Shown piece by piece: positions 13,782 to 23,305 of a stretch of DNA of 64,000 nt. Source of the DNA: DATAGZ01 sp036263455 (GTDB taxonomy: Bacteria; Pseudomonadota; Alphaproteobacteria; Dongiales; Dongiaceae); NCBI GenBank assembly GCA_036263455.1, contig DATAGZ010000010.1, forward strand, positions 62,001-126,000, given 5' to 3'. Positions within the stretch are counted from its first letter, which is position 1. Each line of letters starts with the position of its first letter. The notes below the pieces were generated by a model, which saw nothing but the letters and a program-made list of their open reading frames with translations, made no database searches and was not told the DNA's origin. The position numbers were made by a program, and so were the translations under genes.

Positions 13782-16435
13782 CGCAATGGATTTATCGCTT
13801 CGGCGCCGGCAAGGCGGAGGGAAGCGCGGCCATGAAGGAGCTGCTTGGCGGCAAGGGCGCCAACCTCGCCGAGATGAGTATGCTGGGCCTGCCCGTGCCG
13901 CCAGGCTTCACCATTACCACAGAAGTCTGCACCTATTTTTATGACCATGGCCGGACTTACCCCGACACGCTGCGCGCGGCAATTGACGAGGGTGTTGCCC
14001 ATATCGAAAAACTGATCGGGCTCTCCTTCGGCAATCGGGAGGTACCCCTCCTGGTTTCGGTTCGATCGGGGGCGCGGGTGTCGATGCCCGGCATGATGGA
14101 TACAGTTCTCAATCTGGGCCTCAACGACGAGACGGTCGTGGGGCTCGCGCGCCAGTCGGATAATCCGCGCTTCGCCTACGATTCCTATCGCCGTTTCATC
14201 GAAATGTACGGGGACGTCGTGATGGGGATTCCTCACTATCATTTCGAGGATATCCTGGAATTGGCCAAGACCGACCGCGGGCTCACCCTCGACACCGAGC
14301 TCGACGAACCCGCCCTCCAGGACATCGTTGCCCAATATAAGGACAAGATTATGGCGGAAACCGGCAGGGAGTTTCCGCAAAGTCCGCAGGAACAGCTATG
14401 GAACGCCATCGGCGCTGTCTTCGCTTCATGGCAGACGCCGCGCGCGCAGACGTACCGCAAGCTCAACCATATACCCGAATCCTGGGGCACGGCGGTAACG
14501 GTCCAGGCGATGGTATTCGGCAATCGTGGCGATGATTGCGCGACCGGGGTTGCCTTCACACGCAATCCCTCGACCGGGGCAAAGGAGTTCTACGGGGAAT
14601 ATCTCGTCAATGCGCAGGGCGAGGATGTGGTGGCGGGGACGCGCACGCCCCAGCACCTCACCCTGGCCGGCAAGCGCGCCCATCAGGCCGAGCTTCCGGC
14701 AATGGAAGAAACCATGCCAGAGGTCTTCGCCCAGCTTGAAACGGTGCGGGGCATCCTGGAACGTCATTACCGGGACATGCAGGACATCGAGTTCACCGTG
14801 CAGAACGGTGCCCTCTATATGCTGCAGACCCGCGCGGGAAAGCGAACCGCCCAGGCAGCGCTCAAGATCGCGGTCGATATGTGCGCGGAAGGATTGATCG
14901 ATCACCGCACCGCCCTGAGACGTATCGATCCGGCCTCGCTCGACCAACTGCTGCATCCGACGCTCGATCCGAGCGCCAAGAAGAACGTGCTGGCGCGCGG
15001 ACTGCCGGCTAGCCCCGGTGCGGCGTGTGGCCACATCGCTTTTTCCGCCGATGAGGCGCAAGACCGCGCGGCGCGCGGGGAGACGGTGATTCTGGTCCGA
15101 GTCGAGACCAGTCCCGAGGATATCCATGGCATGCATGCCGCCGCCGGCATTGTCACGACCCGTGGAGGCATGACGTCCCATGCGGCGGTGGTCGCGCGCG
15201 GCATGGGACGTCCGTGCGTCGCCGGCGCAGGCGATATCCGTATCGATGCCAAGGAGCGGGTCATGACCGTCAAGGGCCAGCGGCTGCGCGACGGGGATAT
15301 CATCACAATCGATGGAAGCTCCGGCGAGATCATCGCCGGGGAAGTCCCTACCATCCAGCCGGATCTGTCGGGGGATTTCAGGATTCTCATGGAATGGGCG
15401 GATCAGGTACGCGGCATGAAGATACGCGCCAATGCGGAGACCCCGCTCGATGCGCGGACCGCGCGGGCTTTCGGCGCGGAAGGGATCGGCCTGTGCCGCA
15501 CCGAACATATGTTCTTCGAGGGAGAACGCATCGTGGCCATGCGGGAGATGATCATGGCGGACAGCGCGGCGGGCCGCACCCAGGCATTAGCCAAGATCCT
15601 TCCGATGCAGCGCGCCGATTTCGTCGAGATCTTCGAGATCATGCGCGGTTTTCCAGTGACGATCCGCCTGCTCGATCCACCCTTGCACGAATTCCTTCCC
15701 CACACCGAGGCGGAGATGGCCCAGGTGGCCGCGGCGGCGGGGACCACCACCGAGCAGGTGATAAACCGCGCGCAGCAATTGCAGGAAGCGAATCCCATGC
15801 TTGGTCACCGCGGTTGCCGGCTCGGCATTTCCTTCCCTGAAATTTACGAAATGCAGGCGCGGGCGATATTCGAGGCAGCCGCTGAAGTATTCCGCAAAAG
15901 CGGCGAGACGGTGCTGGTTGAAATCATGATTCCGCTGGTCAGCATGCCCACCGAGCTCTCGCTCATGAAGGCGGTGGTGGATCGCGTCGCCGCGGACGTC
16001 CAGCGTGAACAGGCAATCTCCCTCGCTTATATGGTGGGGACCATGATCGAGTTGCCTCGCGCCGCATTGCTGGCGGGCGAGATCGCTGCAGAGGCCGCTT
16101 TTTTCAGCTTCGGCACGAATGATCTGACGCAGACCACGTATGGGTTGTCGCGCGACGATGCCGCGCGCTTCCTGCATTATTATGAAAAGCATGGGATCTT
16201 GAAGCGCGACCCCTTCGTGACTCTCGATCAGGAGGGGGTGGGCCAGCTCATCGCGATGGCATGCGAGCGCGGCCGTGCCAAGCGGGCGGGGATCAAGCTC
16301 GGCATTTGCGGCGAGCATGGCGGTGACCCGGCGTCGGTGGCGTTTTGCGCCGCCCTCGGTCTCGATTACGTTTCATGTTCGCCTTACCGCGTGCCGATTG
16401 CAAAGCTCGCCGCAGCCCAGGCGGCTCTCGGATAA
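13778..16435 (+). CDS. ppdK: Pyruvate, phosphate dikinase
   Basis: 885 residues. PPDK reversibly interconverts pyruvate, ATP and phosphate with phosphoenolpyruvate, AMP and pyrophosphate. The N-terminal ATP-grasp domain begins GGKGANLAEM. The phosphohistidine swivel domain carries GGMTSHAAVVARGMGRPC, and the C-terminal PEP domain ends with the catalytic-Cys region FCAALGLDYVSCSPYRVP. The ATG overlaps the glyS stop (ATGA), so the three genes are translationally coupled. This order (glyQS then ppdK) is common in alphaproteobacteria. Confidence 0.97.
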   Translation: MTQWIYRFGAGKAEGSAAMKELLGGKGANLAEMSMLGLPVPPGFTITTEVCTYFYDHGRTYPDTLRAAIDEGVAHIEKLIGLSFGNREVPLLVSVRSGARVSMPGMMDTVLNLGLNDETVVGLARQSDNPRFAYDSYRRFIEMYGDVVMGIPHYHFEDILELAKTDRGLTLDTELDEPALQDIVAQYKDKIMAETGREFPQSPQEQLWNAIGAVFASWQTPRAQTYRKLNHIPESWGTAVTVQAMVFGNRGDDCATGVAFTRNPSTGAKEFYGEYLVNAQGEDVVAGTRTPQHLTLAGKRAHQAELPAMEETMPEVFAQLETVRGILERHYRDMQDIEFTVQNGALYMLQTRAGKRTAQAALKIAVDMCAEGLIDHRTALRRIDPASLDQLLHPTLDPSAKKNVLARGLPASPGAACGHIAFSADEAQDRAARGETVILVRVETSPEDIHGMHAAAGIVTTRGGMTSHAAVVARGMGRPCVAGAGDIRIDAKERVMTVKGQRLRDGDIITIDGSSGEIIAGEVPTIQPDLSGDFRILMEWADQVRGMKIRANAETPLDARTARAFGAEGIGLCRTEHMFFEGERIVAMREMIMADSAAGRTQALAKILPMQRADFVEIFEIMRGFPVTIRLLDPPLHEFLPHTEAEMAQVAAAAGTTTEQVINRAQQLQEANPMLGHRGCRLGISFPEIYEMQARAIFEAAAEVFRKSGETVLVEIMIPLVSMPTELSLMKAVVDRVAADVQREQAISLAYMVGTMIELPRAALLAGEIAAEAAFFSFGTNDLTQTTYGLSRDDAARFLHYYEKHGILKRDPFVTLDQEGVGQLIAMACERGRAKRAGIKLGICGEHGGDPASVAFCAALGLDYVSCSPYRVPIAKLAAAQAALG

Positions 16436-16445
16436 CCCTGCTCTA

Positions 16446-16967
16446 TCAGTTGAAGGCTAGCCCGGACGTCAAACCGGCTGCTTGACGCGGTGGAGATATC
16501 GTAATGCTTTGTCCCGACGGAGCGATGATATCACAGATTATATCGAGGGCGTTTTCTTCGCTATTTGAAAAAGGCAGGCACATCCCTTCCTGTTCGGCGC
16601 TTCGTCCCATGGCATAAAAGCGGCGAAAGTACCGGAGGGGCGCTCGCAGCTCCTTGACCTTGGTGTAGAGCGCTGCGAGAGCGTCTCGCTGCGCAGGTGT
16701 CTGCATTTGATCGAGGTAACGACCGGTCAAATCGTGTTCGAAGTTTTTTGCGATGTTCGCGCCGCTCAACCGAAAGCGGAAGCGGTCTCGCTCGATATCG
16801 AGTAGAGCGATGTTTCCAAGCGCATAGGGAAAATCGACCGGGTCGATGTCGCGGCGCGAAGGAAACGGGCGCCCCGCGCACTTGGATTCCCAATAAGCGA
16901 GGAACCGCCTCAGGACGGAGGCATCAGGGTACAGGGTCTCGGCAATCTGAATTTCTGATGTTTCCAT
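16446..16967 (-). CDS. PAS_5-type sensory protein
   Basis: 173 residues of the PAS_5 family, widespread and multi-copy in alphaproteobacteria. The signature is a helix (LRRFLAYWESKCAGRPFPSR), then DIDPVDFPYALGNIALLDIE and RFRLSGANIAKNFEHDLTGR. There is no output domain, so it probably senses a ligand or pairs with another protein; no ligand is known. It is convergent with ppdK with a ten-base gap. A GAGG lies 14 bases before the ATG, a weak ribosome site. The 209 bases upstream, up to the acyltransferase stop, show nothing clear. Confidence 0.85.
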   Translation of the reverse strand: METSEIQIAETLYPDASVLRRFLAYWESKCAGRPFPSRRDIDPVDFPYALGNIALLDIERDRFRFRLSGANIAKNFEHDLTGRYLDQMQTPAQRDALAALYTKVKELRAPLRYFRRFYAMGRSAEQEGMCLPFSNSEENALDIICDIIAPSGQSITISPPRQAAGLTSGLAFN

Positions 16968-17176
16968 ATGGATCGTATACCTCGATGGTGCCGAGGGTAA
17001 ACGGAGCCGGTTAACAAAAGCTTTATCCTTCGTCTCCCACCGCCAACCTTATCGGCGATCCCTCTGCCTGGCTCGATTTCTGCCATTATTGGCATTCTGG
17101 AACGGCGCAGATGATCCTTGAATGCGGGACGATCCATATAGCTGATGCCAGCCGAGGGCGATGATTCCTTATCGCT

Positions 17177-19219
17177 CTAGTCGGAGCCGAAAATTTTGTC
17201 CCCGATGGCCTGGGCAAAATAGTCCGCACCGGCGATGGTCAAATGGTGAAAGTCGAACGCGATAAGTTTGCCATCGACACTGGTCAGGCATCCGCTTTCG
17301 TTGCACAGCGTGTCTATGGCGGAGATATAGCGAATGTGAAGCTTTTGCGCGAGAAGGCGCATGCCATCATCGAGATCGACTGCCATGTCGGCACGTATCC
17401 TTTCCGGCAGGTATGGATTGGGCGTATTCTTGTGATCGAAGTAGTAGCGATAGGCAGTTTGCGGCAAACCGCCCTGCCAGATAATATCGGGGCCGATCAA
17501 GACGATCCGCTTGATGCCGATTCTTCTCAATTCTTCAATTGTCCGAGAGAGTGCCTCATCGATCGGACCGTAGCGCCAATAGGATTGCAGGATGACGAGC
17601 TCGGGTTTTAGCGTGGCGATGCGATTGATAACGAAGTCGTTCGTCGCTCGACATTTTGGCCGGTCGGGTTGATCCACTCCTAGCAGAGGCGGGCAAGCGC
17701 TGGCCGTATATTGGGCGACATCGTATCTCCGCTTCGCGGCGATTGTTTGGAGACCTGGAAAGATCGACGCGGCAGAGGAATCGCCCCATAGCAGGACCAG
17801 GGGATGGCGTCCTGCTCCCGCGCAACGCGACGAAAATAGAGAGATATCGTCCTCTGGCTCGAGAAAACACTCATGTTCACGCCAGGCGGAGATTGCCTGT
17901 ACATTCAGCCTGTCGGCGCTAATCTGGAGTACCGGAGGAAATCTGGCGGGGAAACCTTGTCGATATACCGTAAGAGAGCCGGCCATGGCGATCACCCCAA
18001 CAATGCCGCAAAGAACGAAGGCTTTTACTTGCGGTATGGCTCTGGTGCCATGGCGGATAGGGCGCTCTACACCGTAATAAACCAGGAAGGATAACGCCGT
18101 AGAGGCAGTAATGGCGATTCCAATATCGGAGAGATTCAGTTCACCGCCCCGCCATATTCTCAGATAAGCGAGAAGCGGATAATGCCAGAGATAGAGCGGG
18201 TAGCTTATCAGGCCAATCGTGACCATGAGGCGGGAGGATAGAATAAGCCGATTGAGCTTCGAGCGTGGTGTACGAATCAAGATCATGGCGCCGATGACCG
18301 GCAGCAAAGTGCTCCAGGCTGGATAGGCAATTTTCCGTGGCATCCAGAGAGCGGCGTAGATAATTCCAGCAAATGCCAGTAACGCCAGCAGCTCGGGGAG
18401 AGCGGATCGGAAGCTCGAGAAGACACGCGGAAGTGCCGACGTATCGGTGCGCTTATGGCCGGTTGGAAACCCGAGGGAAAGAAGCGCGCCCGCCGCCAAT
18501 TCCCAGCAACGGGTGAGAGGTAGGTAAAAAGCCGCTGCGCCGTGGTGGAATCGGACTAGAGCGATATGAAGGCTAAAAGACAGCGCGATCAGGCTAATGG
18601 TCGTGAAAACAACGTGGCGGCGATCCCATTTGCGGGAAGCCAGAATTAAGAGTGGCCAGAAAATATAGAATTGCTCTTCAACGCCGAGGGACCAAAGATG
18701 CAGAAGCGGCTTCCTCGCAGCTTCCACATCGAAATAACCTGTCTGCTGGAGCAGCACGATATTGGAGGAAAAGAGCGCACCACCCGCCATGGTTTTGGCC
18801 AGGGCCACCAAGTCGTCCGGGGTGAGTAGTATCAATCCGATCCCGTAGGTCGCGAGAAGAACGATCGCAAGGGCAGGGAAGATCCGTCGCACGCGCCGCA
18901 TATAAAAATCTCGCATCACGGTCCAGCCAGATTCCCTGACTCCAACCGAGGATTGCACAAGCTGCGACGTTATTAGGAAGCCCGAAATGACGAAGAATAT
19001 ATCGACGCCGATGAAACCACCTGTAACGAGCGAGGGGAACGCATGGTAGAGAATCACCAGCATCACTGCAATGCAACGCATGCCGTCTATGTCGGGCCGA
19101 TACTGGTGGACTTCGCTGAGGATGCGCCGTGACGGTGCGTGCGTGAGGGTAAAGGAACGGGGAGGCGATGCCGTCGATGTGCCGATTGCGTCTGTCATTG
19201 CGAAGGTCGGGGCTAACAT
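17177..19219 (-). CDS. AT3 membrane acyltransferase fused to SGNH domain (OafA-like)
   Basis: 680 residues. From about 40 to 390 there is an acyltransferase-3 domain with roughly ten membrane helices and the markers YRPDIDGMRCIAVMLVILYHA, ending H-A-F, GVDIFFVISGFLIT and WSLGVEEQFYIFWPLL. The C-terminal third (about 440-680) is periplasmic SGNH-like, with WGDSSAASIFPGL and the catalytic DxxH in FDFHHLTIAGADYF. Such fusions O-acetylate lipopolysaccharide O-antigen or other surface glycans. The gene stands alone with no polysaccharide genes nearby, so the target is unknown. ATGs at 19219 and 19198 are both possible. Confidence 0.92.
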   Translation of the reverse strand: MLAPTFAMTDAIGTSTASPPRSFTLTHAPSRRILSEVHQYRPDIDGMRCIAVMLVILYHAFPSLVTGGFIGVDIFFVISGFLITSQLVQSSVGVRESGWTVMRDFYMRRVRRIFPALAIVLLATYGIGLILLTPDDLVALAKTMAGGALFSSNIVLLQQTGYFDVEAARKPLLHLWSLGVEEQFYIFWPLLILASRKWDRRHVVFTTISLIALSFSLHIALVRFHHGAAAFYLPLTRCWELAAGALLSLGFPTGHKRTDTSALPRVFSSFRSALPELLALLAFAGIIYAALWMPRKIAYPAWSTLLPVIGAMILIRTPRSKLNRLILSSRLMVTIGLISYPLYLWHYPLLAYLRIWRGGELNLSDIGIAITASTALSFLVYYGVERPIRHGTRAIPQVKAFVLCGIVGVIAMAGSLTVYRQGFPARFPPVLQISADRLNVQAISAWREHECFLEPEDDISLFSSRCAGAGRHPLVLLWGDSSAASIFPGLQTIAAKRRYDVAQYTASACPPLLGVDQPDRPKCRATNDFVINRIATLKPELVILQSYWRYGPIDEALSRTIEELRRIGIKRIVLIGPDIIWQGGLPQTAYRYYFDHKNTPNPYLPERIRADMAVDLDDGMRLLAQKLHIRYISAIDTLCNESGCLTSVDGKLIAFDFHHLTIAGADYFAQAIGDKIFGSD

Positions 19220-19423
19220 GATTTCAATCGTTCGATCAAGGTATCTCTGCCGTTCCGCTTCGCCCTGCAGCGTTTAATACCTGCGCCTGAAACCGATGCC
19301 ATTGTCTTAATATTCGCGCTCGGGGCCGTTTTCCTGATAGCGCTGTTCTACCGGGCAGGGCGCTAGGCACGCTTGATCGTAGGCTGAGGCTCGCCTAAAC
19401 TGAATCTTTTCAGGGGAGGAAGC

Positions 19424-20767
19424 ATGGCCGAAGGCACGACGCCGATAATGTCCATGGCTGCGGACGATCAATTCGCCGACATCAAGCCGGCCCTCGACCG
19501 CAAGCGCGCTCTAGTGGAAAGCAGCAGGTGCTATTTCTGCCACGACGCGCCGTGCGTGGAGGCTTGCCCGACAGGCATCGACATTCCGAATTTCATTCGC
19601 ATGATCTCGACCGACAATGTGCGTGGCGCGGCGGTCAAGATTTTCGAGCAGAACATACTGGGAGGCATGTGCGCGCGTGTCTGTCCTACCGAGATTCTGT
19701 GCGAGCAGGCCTGTGTCCGCAATCATTCCGAGGACAAGCCGGTGAGCATCGGCGCGCTGCAGCGCTATGCCACCGACCAATTCATGGCCCGGGAGCCCCA
19801 GCCGTTTTCGCGCGCGAGCGCGAGCGGCAAGCGCGTGGCGGTAGTCGGCGCAGGCCCTGCGGGGCTCTCTTGCGCCCATCGCCTCGCCATGCTCGGCCAC
19901 GACGTCGCCCTGTTCGAGGCGCGGCCCAAGCTGGGCGGCCTCAACGAATACGGCATCGCGGCGTATAAGACAGTCGATAATTTCGCCCAGCGCGAAGTGG
20001 ATTTCATCCTGGGCATCGGCGGCATCACGCCGCATGTCGGCCGTATGCTGGGGCGGGATTTCACGCTGACGCAGATACGCCGCGACCATGATGCGGTCTT
20101 CTTGGCGGTGGGCCTGGCCGGAGTAAAGGCGCTCGGGCTGGAAGGTGAAAACTGGCAAGGCGTCATGGATGCGGTGGCCTTCATCGCCGAACTGCGCCAG
20201 GCGCCCGACAAGGCACGCCTCGCGATCGGGCGCAGCGTCGTGGTCATCGGCGGCGGCAATACGGCAATCGATATCGCGGTGCAAAGCAAACGGCTGGGCG
20301 CCCGCGACGTGACGCTGGTCTATAGGCGGGGTGCCGAGCATATGAGCGCCACGGGCCATGAGCAAGAATTCGCTCGCCTCAACGGCGTGACCGTCAAGCT
20401 CTGGGCACAGCCGAAGCGGTTGCTCGGCGAAGGCGGTCGTGTGACCGGTATCGAGTTCGAATATACCGAGCTTGACGAGCAGGGACGGCTCTTGGGTACT
20501 GGTGACACGTTCACGCTGGTGGCGGATCAAATCTTCAAAGCGATTGGCCAGCAGCTCGTGCCAGACCCTCTGCATGCGGAGGCCCAGGAGATCCTGGCGG
20601 TGGCTCATGGCAAGCTCGCGGTCAACGAGAATGGGGAAACGTCGCTGCGCGGCGTTTTTGCAGGCGGCGACTGCACGGCGCAGGGACAAGACCTCACCGT
20701 GCAAGCGGTCGAGGAGGGCAAGCGCGCCGCCCAGGCAATCGATGCCTATCTGCGTGGCGAAAAATAG
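19424..20767 (+). CDS. preT: NAD-dependent dihydropyrimidine dehydrogenase subunit PreT
   Basis: 447 residues. PreT passes electrons from NADH to PreA, which reduces uracil or thymine to the dihydro forms, the first step of reductive pyrimidine breakdown. Cys clusters for two [4Fe-4S] centres lie in the first 110 residues (CYFC..PCVEACP and GGMCARVCP..CEQAC). The FAD motif is VAVVGAGPAGLSCAHRL and the NAD motif VVVIGGGNTAIDIAV. GGGGAGG lies before the ATG. preA follows nine bases on. The 204 bases upstream are the divergent region with the acyltransferase; I see no firm promoter there. Confidence 0.95.
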   Translation: MAEGTTPIMSMAADDQFADIKPALDRKRALVESSRCYFCHDAPCVEACPTGIDIPNFIRMISTDNVRGAAVKIFEQNILGGMCARVCPTEILCEQACVRNHSEDKPVSIGALQRYATDQFMAREPQPFSRASASGKRVAVVGAGPAGLSCAHRLAMLGHDVALFEARPKLGGLNEYGIAAYKTVDNFAQREVDFILGIGGITPHVGRMLGRDFTLTQIRRDHDAVFLAVGLAGVKALGLEGENWQGVMDAVAFIAELRQAPDKARLAIGRSVVVIGGGNTAIDIAVQSKRLGARDVTLVYRRGAEHMSATGHEQEFARLNGVTVKLWAQPKRLLGEGGRVTGIEFEYTELDEQGRLLGTGDTFTLVADQIFKAIGQQLVPDPLHAEAQEILAVAHGKLAVNENGETSLRGVFAGGDCTAQGQDLTVQAVEEGKRAAQAIDAYLRGEK

Positions 20768-20776
20768 GAGCAGGCC

Positions 20777-22054
20777 ATGACCGATATCAGGAGCAATTTT
20801 CTTGGGATCAAATCGCCGAACCCCTTCTGGCTGGCTTCGGCGCCACCCACCGATAAGGAATATAATGTCGTGCGCGCCTTCAAGGCCGGGTGGGGCGGCG
20901 TAGTCTGGAAAACACTGGGCGAGGATCCGCCGGTCGTGAACGTGTCCTCGCGCTACGGCGCCATCCACCAGAACGGCGACCGGATGATCGGCTTTAACAA
21001 TATCGAGCTGATCTCCGACCGGCCGCTCGAGATCAACCTGCGCGAGATCAAGCAGGTGAAGCGCGACTGGCCCGACCGCGCCATGATCGTCTCGCTCATG
21101 GTTCCCTGCGAGGAGCAATCCTGGAAGAACATCCTCAAACGCGTCGAGGATACCGGCGCCGACGCCATCGAGCTGAATTTCGGCTGTCCTCACGGCATGT
21201 CGGAGCGCGGCATGGGGGCGGCCGTCGGGCAGGTGCCTGAGTATGTCGAAATGGTGGCGCGCTGGTGCAAGACGTATTCGCGCATGCCGGTGCTCGTCAA
21301 GCTTACGCCTAATGTGACGAACATTCTCGGACCAGCGCGGGCTGCCAGACGAGGTGGCGCCGATGGCGTTTCGCTGATCAATACGATCAATTCCATCACT
21401 TCGATCGACCTCGATGCCATGGCGCCGACGCCAACAGTCGAGGGCAAGGGAACGCATGGCGGCTATTGCGGGCCGGCGGTCAAGCCGATCGCCCTCCACA
21501 TGGTCGCCGAAATTGCGCGGGATAAGGACACGCACGGTATCCCCATTTCTGGCATTGGCGGCATAGCGAACTGGCGCGACGCGGCCGAGTTCATCGCCTT
21601 GTCGTGCGGAACGGTGCAGGTGTGCACCGCGGCCATGCATTACGGCTTTCGTATCGTCGATGACATGGCCGAGGGGCTGAAGAATTGGATGCGGAGCAAG
21701 GGTTATGAGACGCTGGAAGATTTCCGCGGCCGTGCCGTGCCCAACGTGACCGACTGGCAATACCTCAACATGAACTTCAAGACGATTGCCCATATCGACC
21801 AGGAGAAATGCATCCAATGCGGGCTCTGCCATATTGCCTGCGAGGACACTTCCCACCAATCGATCGCCGCGTTGCGGGTCGACGGCAAGCGACGCTATGA
21901 GGTGATCGAGGAGGAATGTGTCGGCTGCAACCTATGCCAGCATGTCTGTCCTGTCCCCGACTGCATTACCATGCAGCCCCAGCCCAGCGAGAAGCCCTAC
22001 ATGAACTGGACCCAGGATCCCCGCAATCCCTTGCGCAAGGTGGCCGCGGAATAA
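20777..22054 (+). CDS. preA: NAD-dependent dihydropyrimidine dehydrogenase subunit PreA
   Basis: 425 residues. The N-terminal TIM-barrel flavin domain (related to dihydroorotate dehydrogenase) begins RSNFLGIKSPNPFWLASAPP and contains the FMN and active-site segment ELNFGCPHGMSERGMG. The C-terminal ferredoxin-like part carries two [4Fe-4S] motifs: CIQCGLCHIAC and CVGCNLCQHVC. This is the catalytic pyrimidine-reducing subunit and partner of PreT. AGGAG lies before the start. It is the second gene of the operon. Confidence 0.96.
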   Translation: MTDIRSNFLGIKSPNPFWLASAPPTDKEYNVVRAFKAGWGGVVWKTLGEDPPVVNVSSRYGAIHQNGDRMIGFNNIELISDRPLEINLREIKQVKRDWPDRAMIVSLMVPCEEQSWKNILKRVEDTGADAIELNFGCPHGMSERGMGAAVGQVPEYVEMVARWCKTYSRMPVLVKLTPNVTNILGPARAARRGGADGVSLINTINSITSIDLDAMAPTPTVEGKGTHGGYCGPAVKPIALHMVAEIARDKDTHGIPISGIGGIANWRDAAEFIALSCGTVQVCTAAMHYGFRIVDDMAEGLKNWMRSKGYETLEDFRGRAVPNVTDWQYLNMNFKTIAHIDQEKCIQCGLCHIACEDTSHQSIAALRVDGKRRYEVIEEECVGCNLCQHVCPVPDCITMQPQPSEKPYMNWTQDPRNPLRKVAAE

Positions 22055-22072
22055 AAGAGCCGAGGAGGAAAA

Positions 22073-23305
22073 ATGCCGACCAATCTCAGAATCAATGCCG
22101 ACCGGCTATGGGACAGTCTCATGGAAATGGCCAAGATAGGGGCGACCGCCAAGGGCGGCGTGTGCCGGCTGGCGCTGACCGATCTCGACAAGCAGGCCCG
22201 CGATCTCTTCATCCGCTGGTGCCGCGAGGCCGGCTGCACCATCAGCATCGACCGGATGGGCAACGTGTTCGCGCGCCGGCCCGGACGGGACAATTCGCTC
22301 CCCCCGGTCATGACGGGCAGCCATATCGATAGCCAGCCGACCGGCGGCAGGTTCGATGGCGTCTATGGCGTGTTGGCTGGGCTCGAGGTCGTGCGCACGC
22401 TCAACGATCTCAATTACGAGACCCAGCGCCCGGTCGAGGTCGCGATCTGGACCAATGAGGAAGGCTCGCGCTTCGCGCCAGCCATGGTGGCCTCAGGCGT
22501 GTTCGCCGGTGTGTTCGATCTCGATTACGGCCTGTCGCGCGCCGATATCGAGGGCAAGACCATGGGCGAGGAACTGGCGCGTATCGGCTATGACGGGCCG
22601 GAGCAGGTGGGCGGTCGCCCGGTGGCGGCCTTTTTCGAGGCGCATATCGAGCAGGGACCGATCCTGGAAGCGGAAAAAAAGACCATCGGCATTGTCCAGG
22701 GCGCACAGGGCCAGCGCTGGTTCGAGGTCACTTTCACCGGCCAGGAAGCGCATGCCGGGCCGACCCCGATGCGCCGGCGCAAGGACGCTCTGGTGGGGAC
22801 GGCCCAGGTCATCACCGCCGTCAATAGCGTCGGGTTGAAATATCCTTTGGCCTGCGCGACGGTGGGCATGGTTCAGGTCAGCCCTAATTCGCGCAATGTC
22901 ATTCCCGGCAAGGTGTTCTTCACCGTGGATCTGCGACACCCCGAGGATGAAACGCTGTCCAAGATGGCGGCCGAGGTCAAAGAGGCGGCAGAGGGTGCTG
23001 CGCGCAATATCGGGCTTGCGCTCGATTTCAAGGAAATCTGGTATTCGCCTCCGGTCAAATTCCACGCCGATTGCGTGGCGGCGGTGAAACGCGGGGCCGA
23101 GGAGTTGGGTTATGCGCATATGGAGATCATTTCCGGCGCGGGTCACGATTCCTGCTATATGAACCGCGTGGCGCCGACCGCCATGGTCTTTATTCCTTGC
23201 GAGAACGGCATTTCCCATAACGAGGTCGAGAACGCCACCAAGGAAGATGTGGCCGCCGGTTGCGACGTGCTGCTGCGCGCGATGGTCGAGCGGGCGAATG
23301 CCTGA
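22073..23305 (+). CDS. Zn-dependent N-carbamoyl-amino acid hydrolase (beta-ureidopropionase type)
   Basis: 410 residues of the hydantoinase/carbamoylase family (M20 fold). Metal-binding segments are TGSHIDSQPTGGRFDG, TNEEGSRFAPAM and GHDSCYMNRV, ending in ENGISHNEVE. In this operon the expected reaction is N-carbamoyl-beta-alanine to beta-alanine, CO2 and ammonia, the last step of reductive uracil breakdown; a carbamoyl-alpha-amino-acid substrate is possible. GAGGAGG lies before the ATG. It overlaps the ABC ATPase gene by eight bases. The middle enzyme of the pathway, dihydropyrimidinase, is not in the window. Confidence 0.93.
   Translation: MPTNLRINADRLWDSLMEMAKIGATAKGGVCRLALTDLDKQARDLFIRWCREAGCTISIDRMGNVFARRPGRDNSLPPVMTGSHIDSQPTGGRFDGVYGVLAGLEVVRTLNDLNYETQRPVEVAIWTNEEGSRFAPAMVASGVFAGVFDLDYGLSRADIEGKTMGEELARIGYDGPEQVGGRPVAAFFEAHIEQGPILEAEKKTIGIVQGAQGQRWFEVTFTGQEAHAGPTPMRRRKDALVGTAQVITAVNSVGLKYPLACATVGMVQVSPNSRNVIPGKVFFTVDLRHPEDETLSKMAAEVKEAAEGAARNIGLALDFKEIWYSPPVKFHADCVAAVKRGAEELGYAHMEIISGAGHDSCYMNRVAPTAMVFIPCENGISHNEVENATKEDVAAGCDVLLRAMVERANA

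Noticed and set aside
14426..15508. 360-codon minus-strand frame opposite ppdK
   Set aside because: Antisense to the phosphohistidine and linker regions of PPDK; no domain seen.
19216..19366. Fifty-codon plus frame ending at 19366 with a membrane-helix-like tail (DAIVLIFALGAVFLIALFY)
   Set aside because: Attractive as a small membrane protein, but the frame has no ATG, GTG or TTG and no ribosome site.
19511..21859. 782-codon open frame on the minus strand opposite preT and preA
   Set aside because: It is antisense to two genes with clear catalytic motifs, crosses their junction, and its Arg/His/Asp-rich composition is typical of the reverse frame of GC-rich codons.
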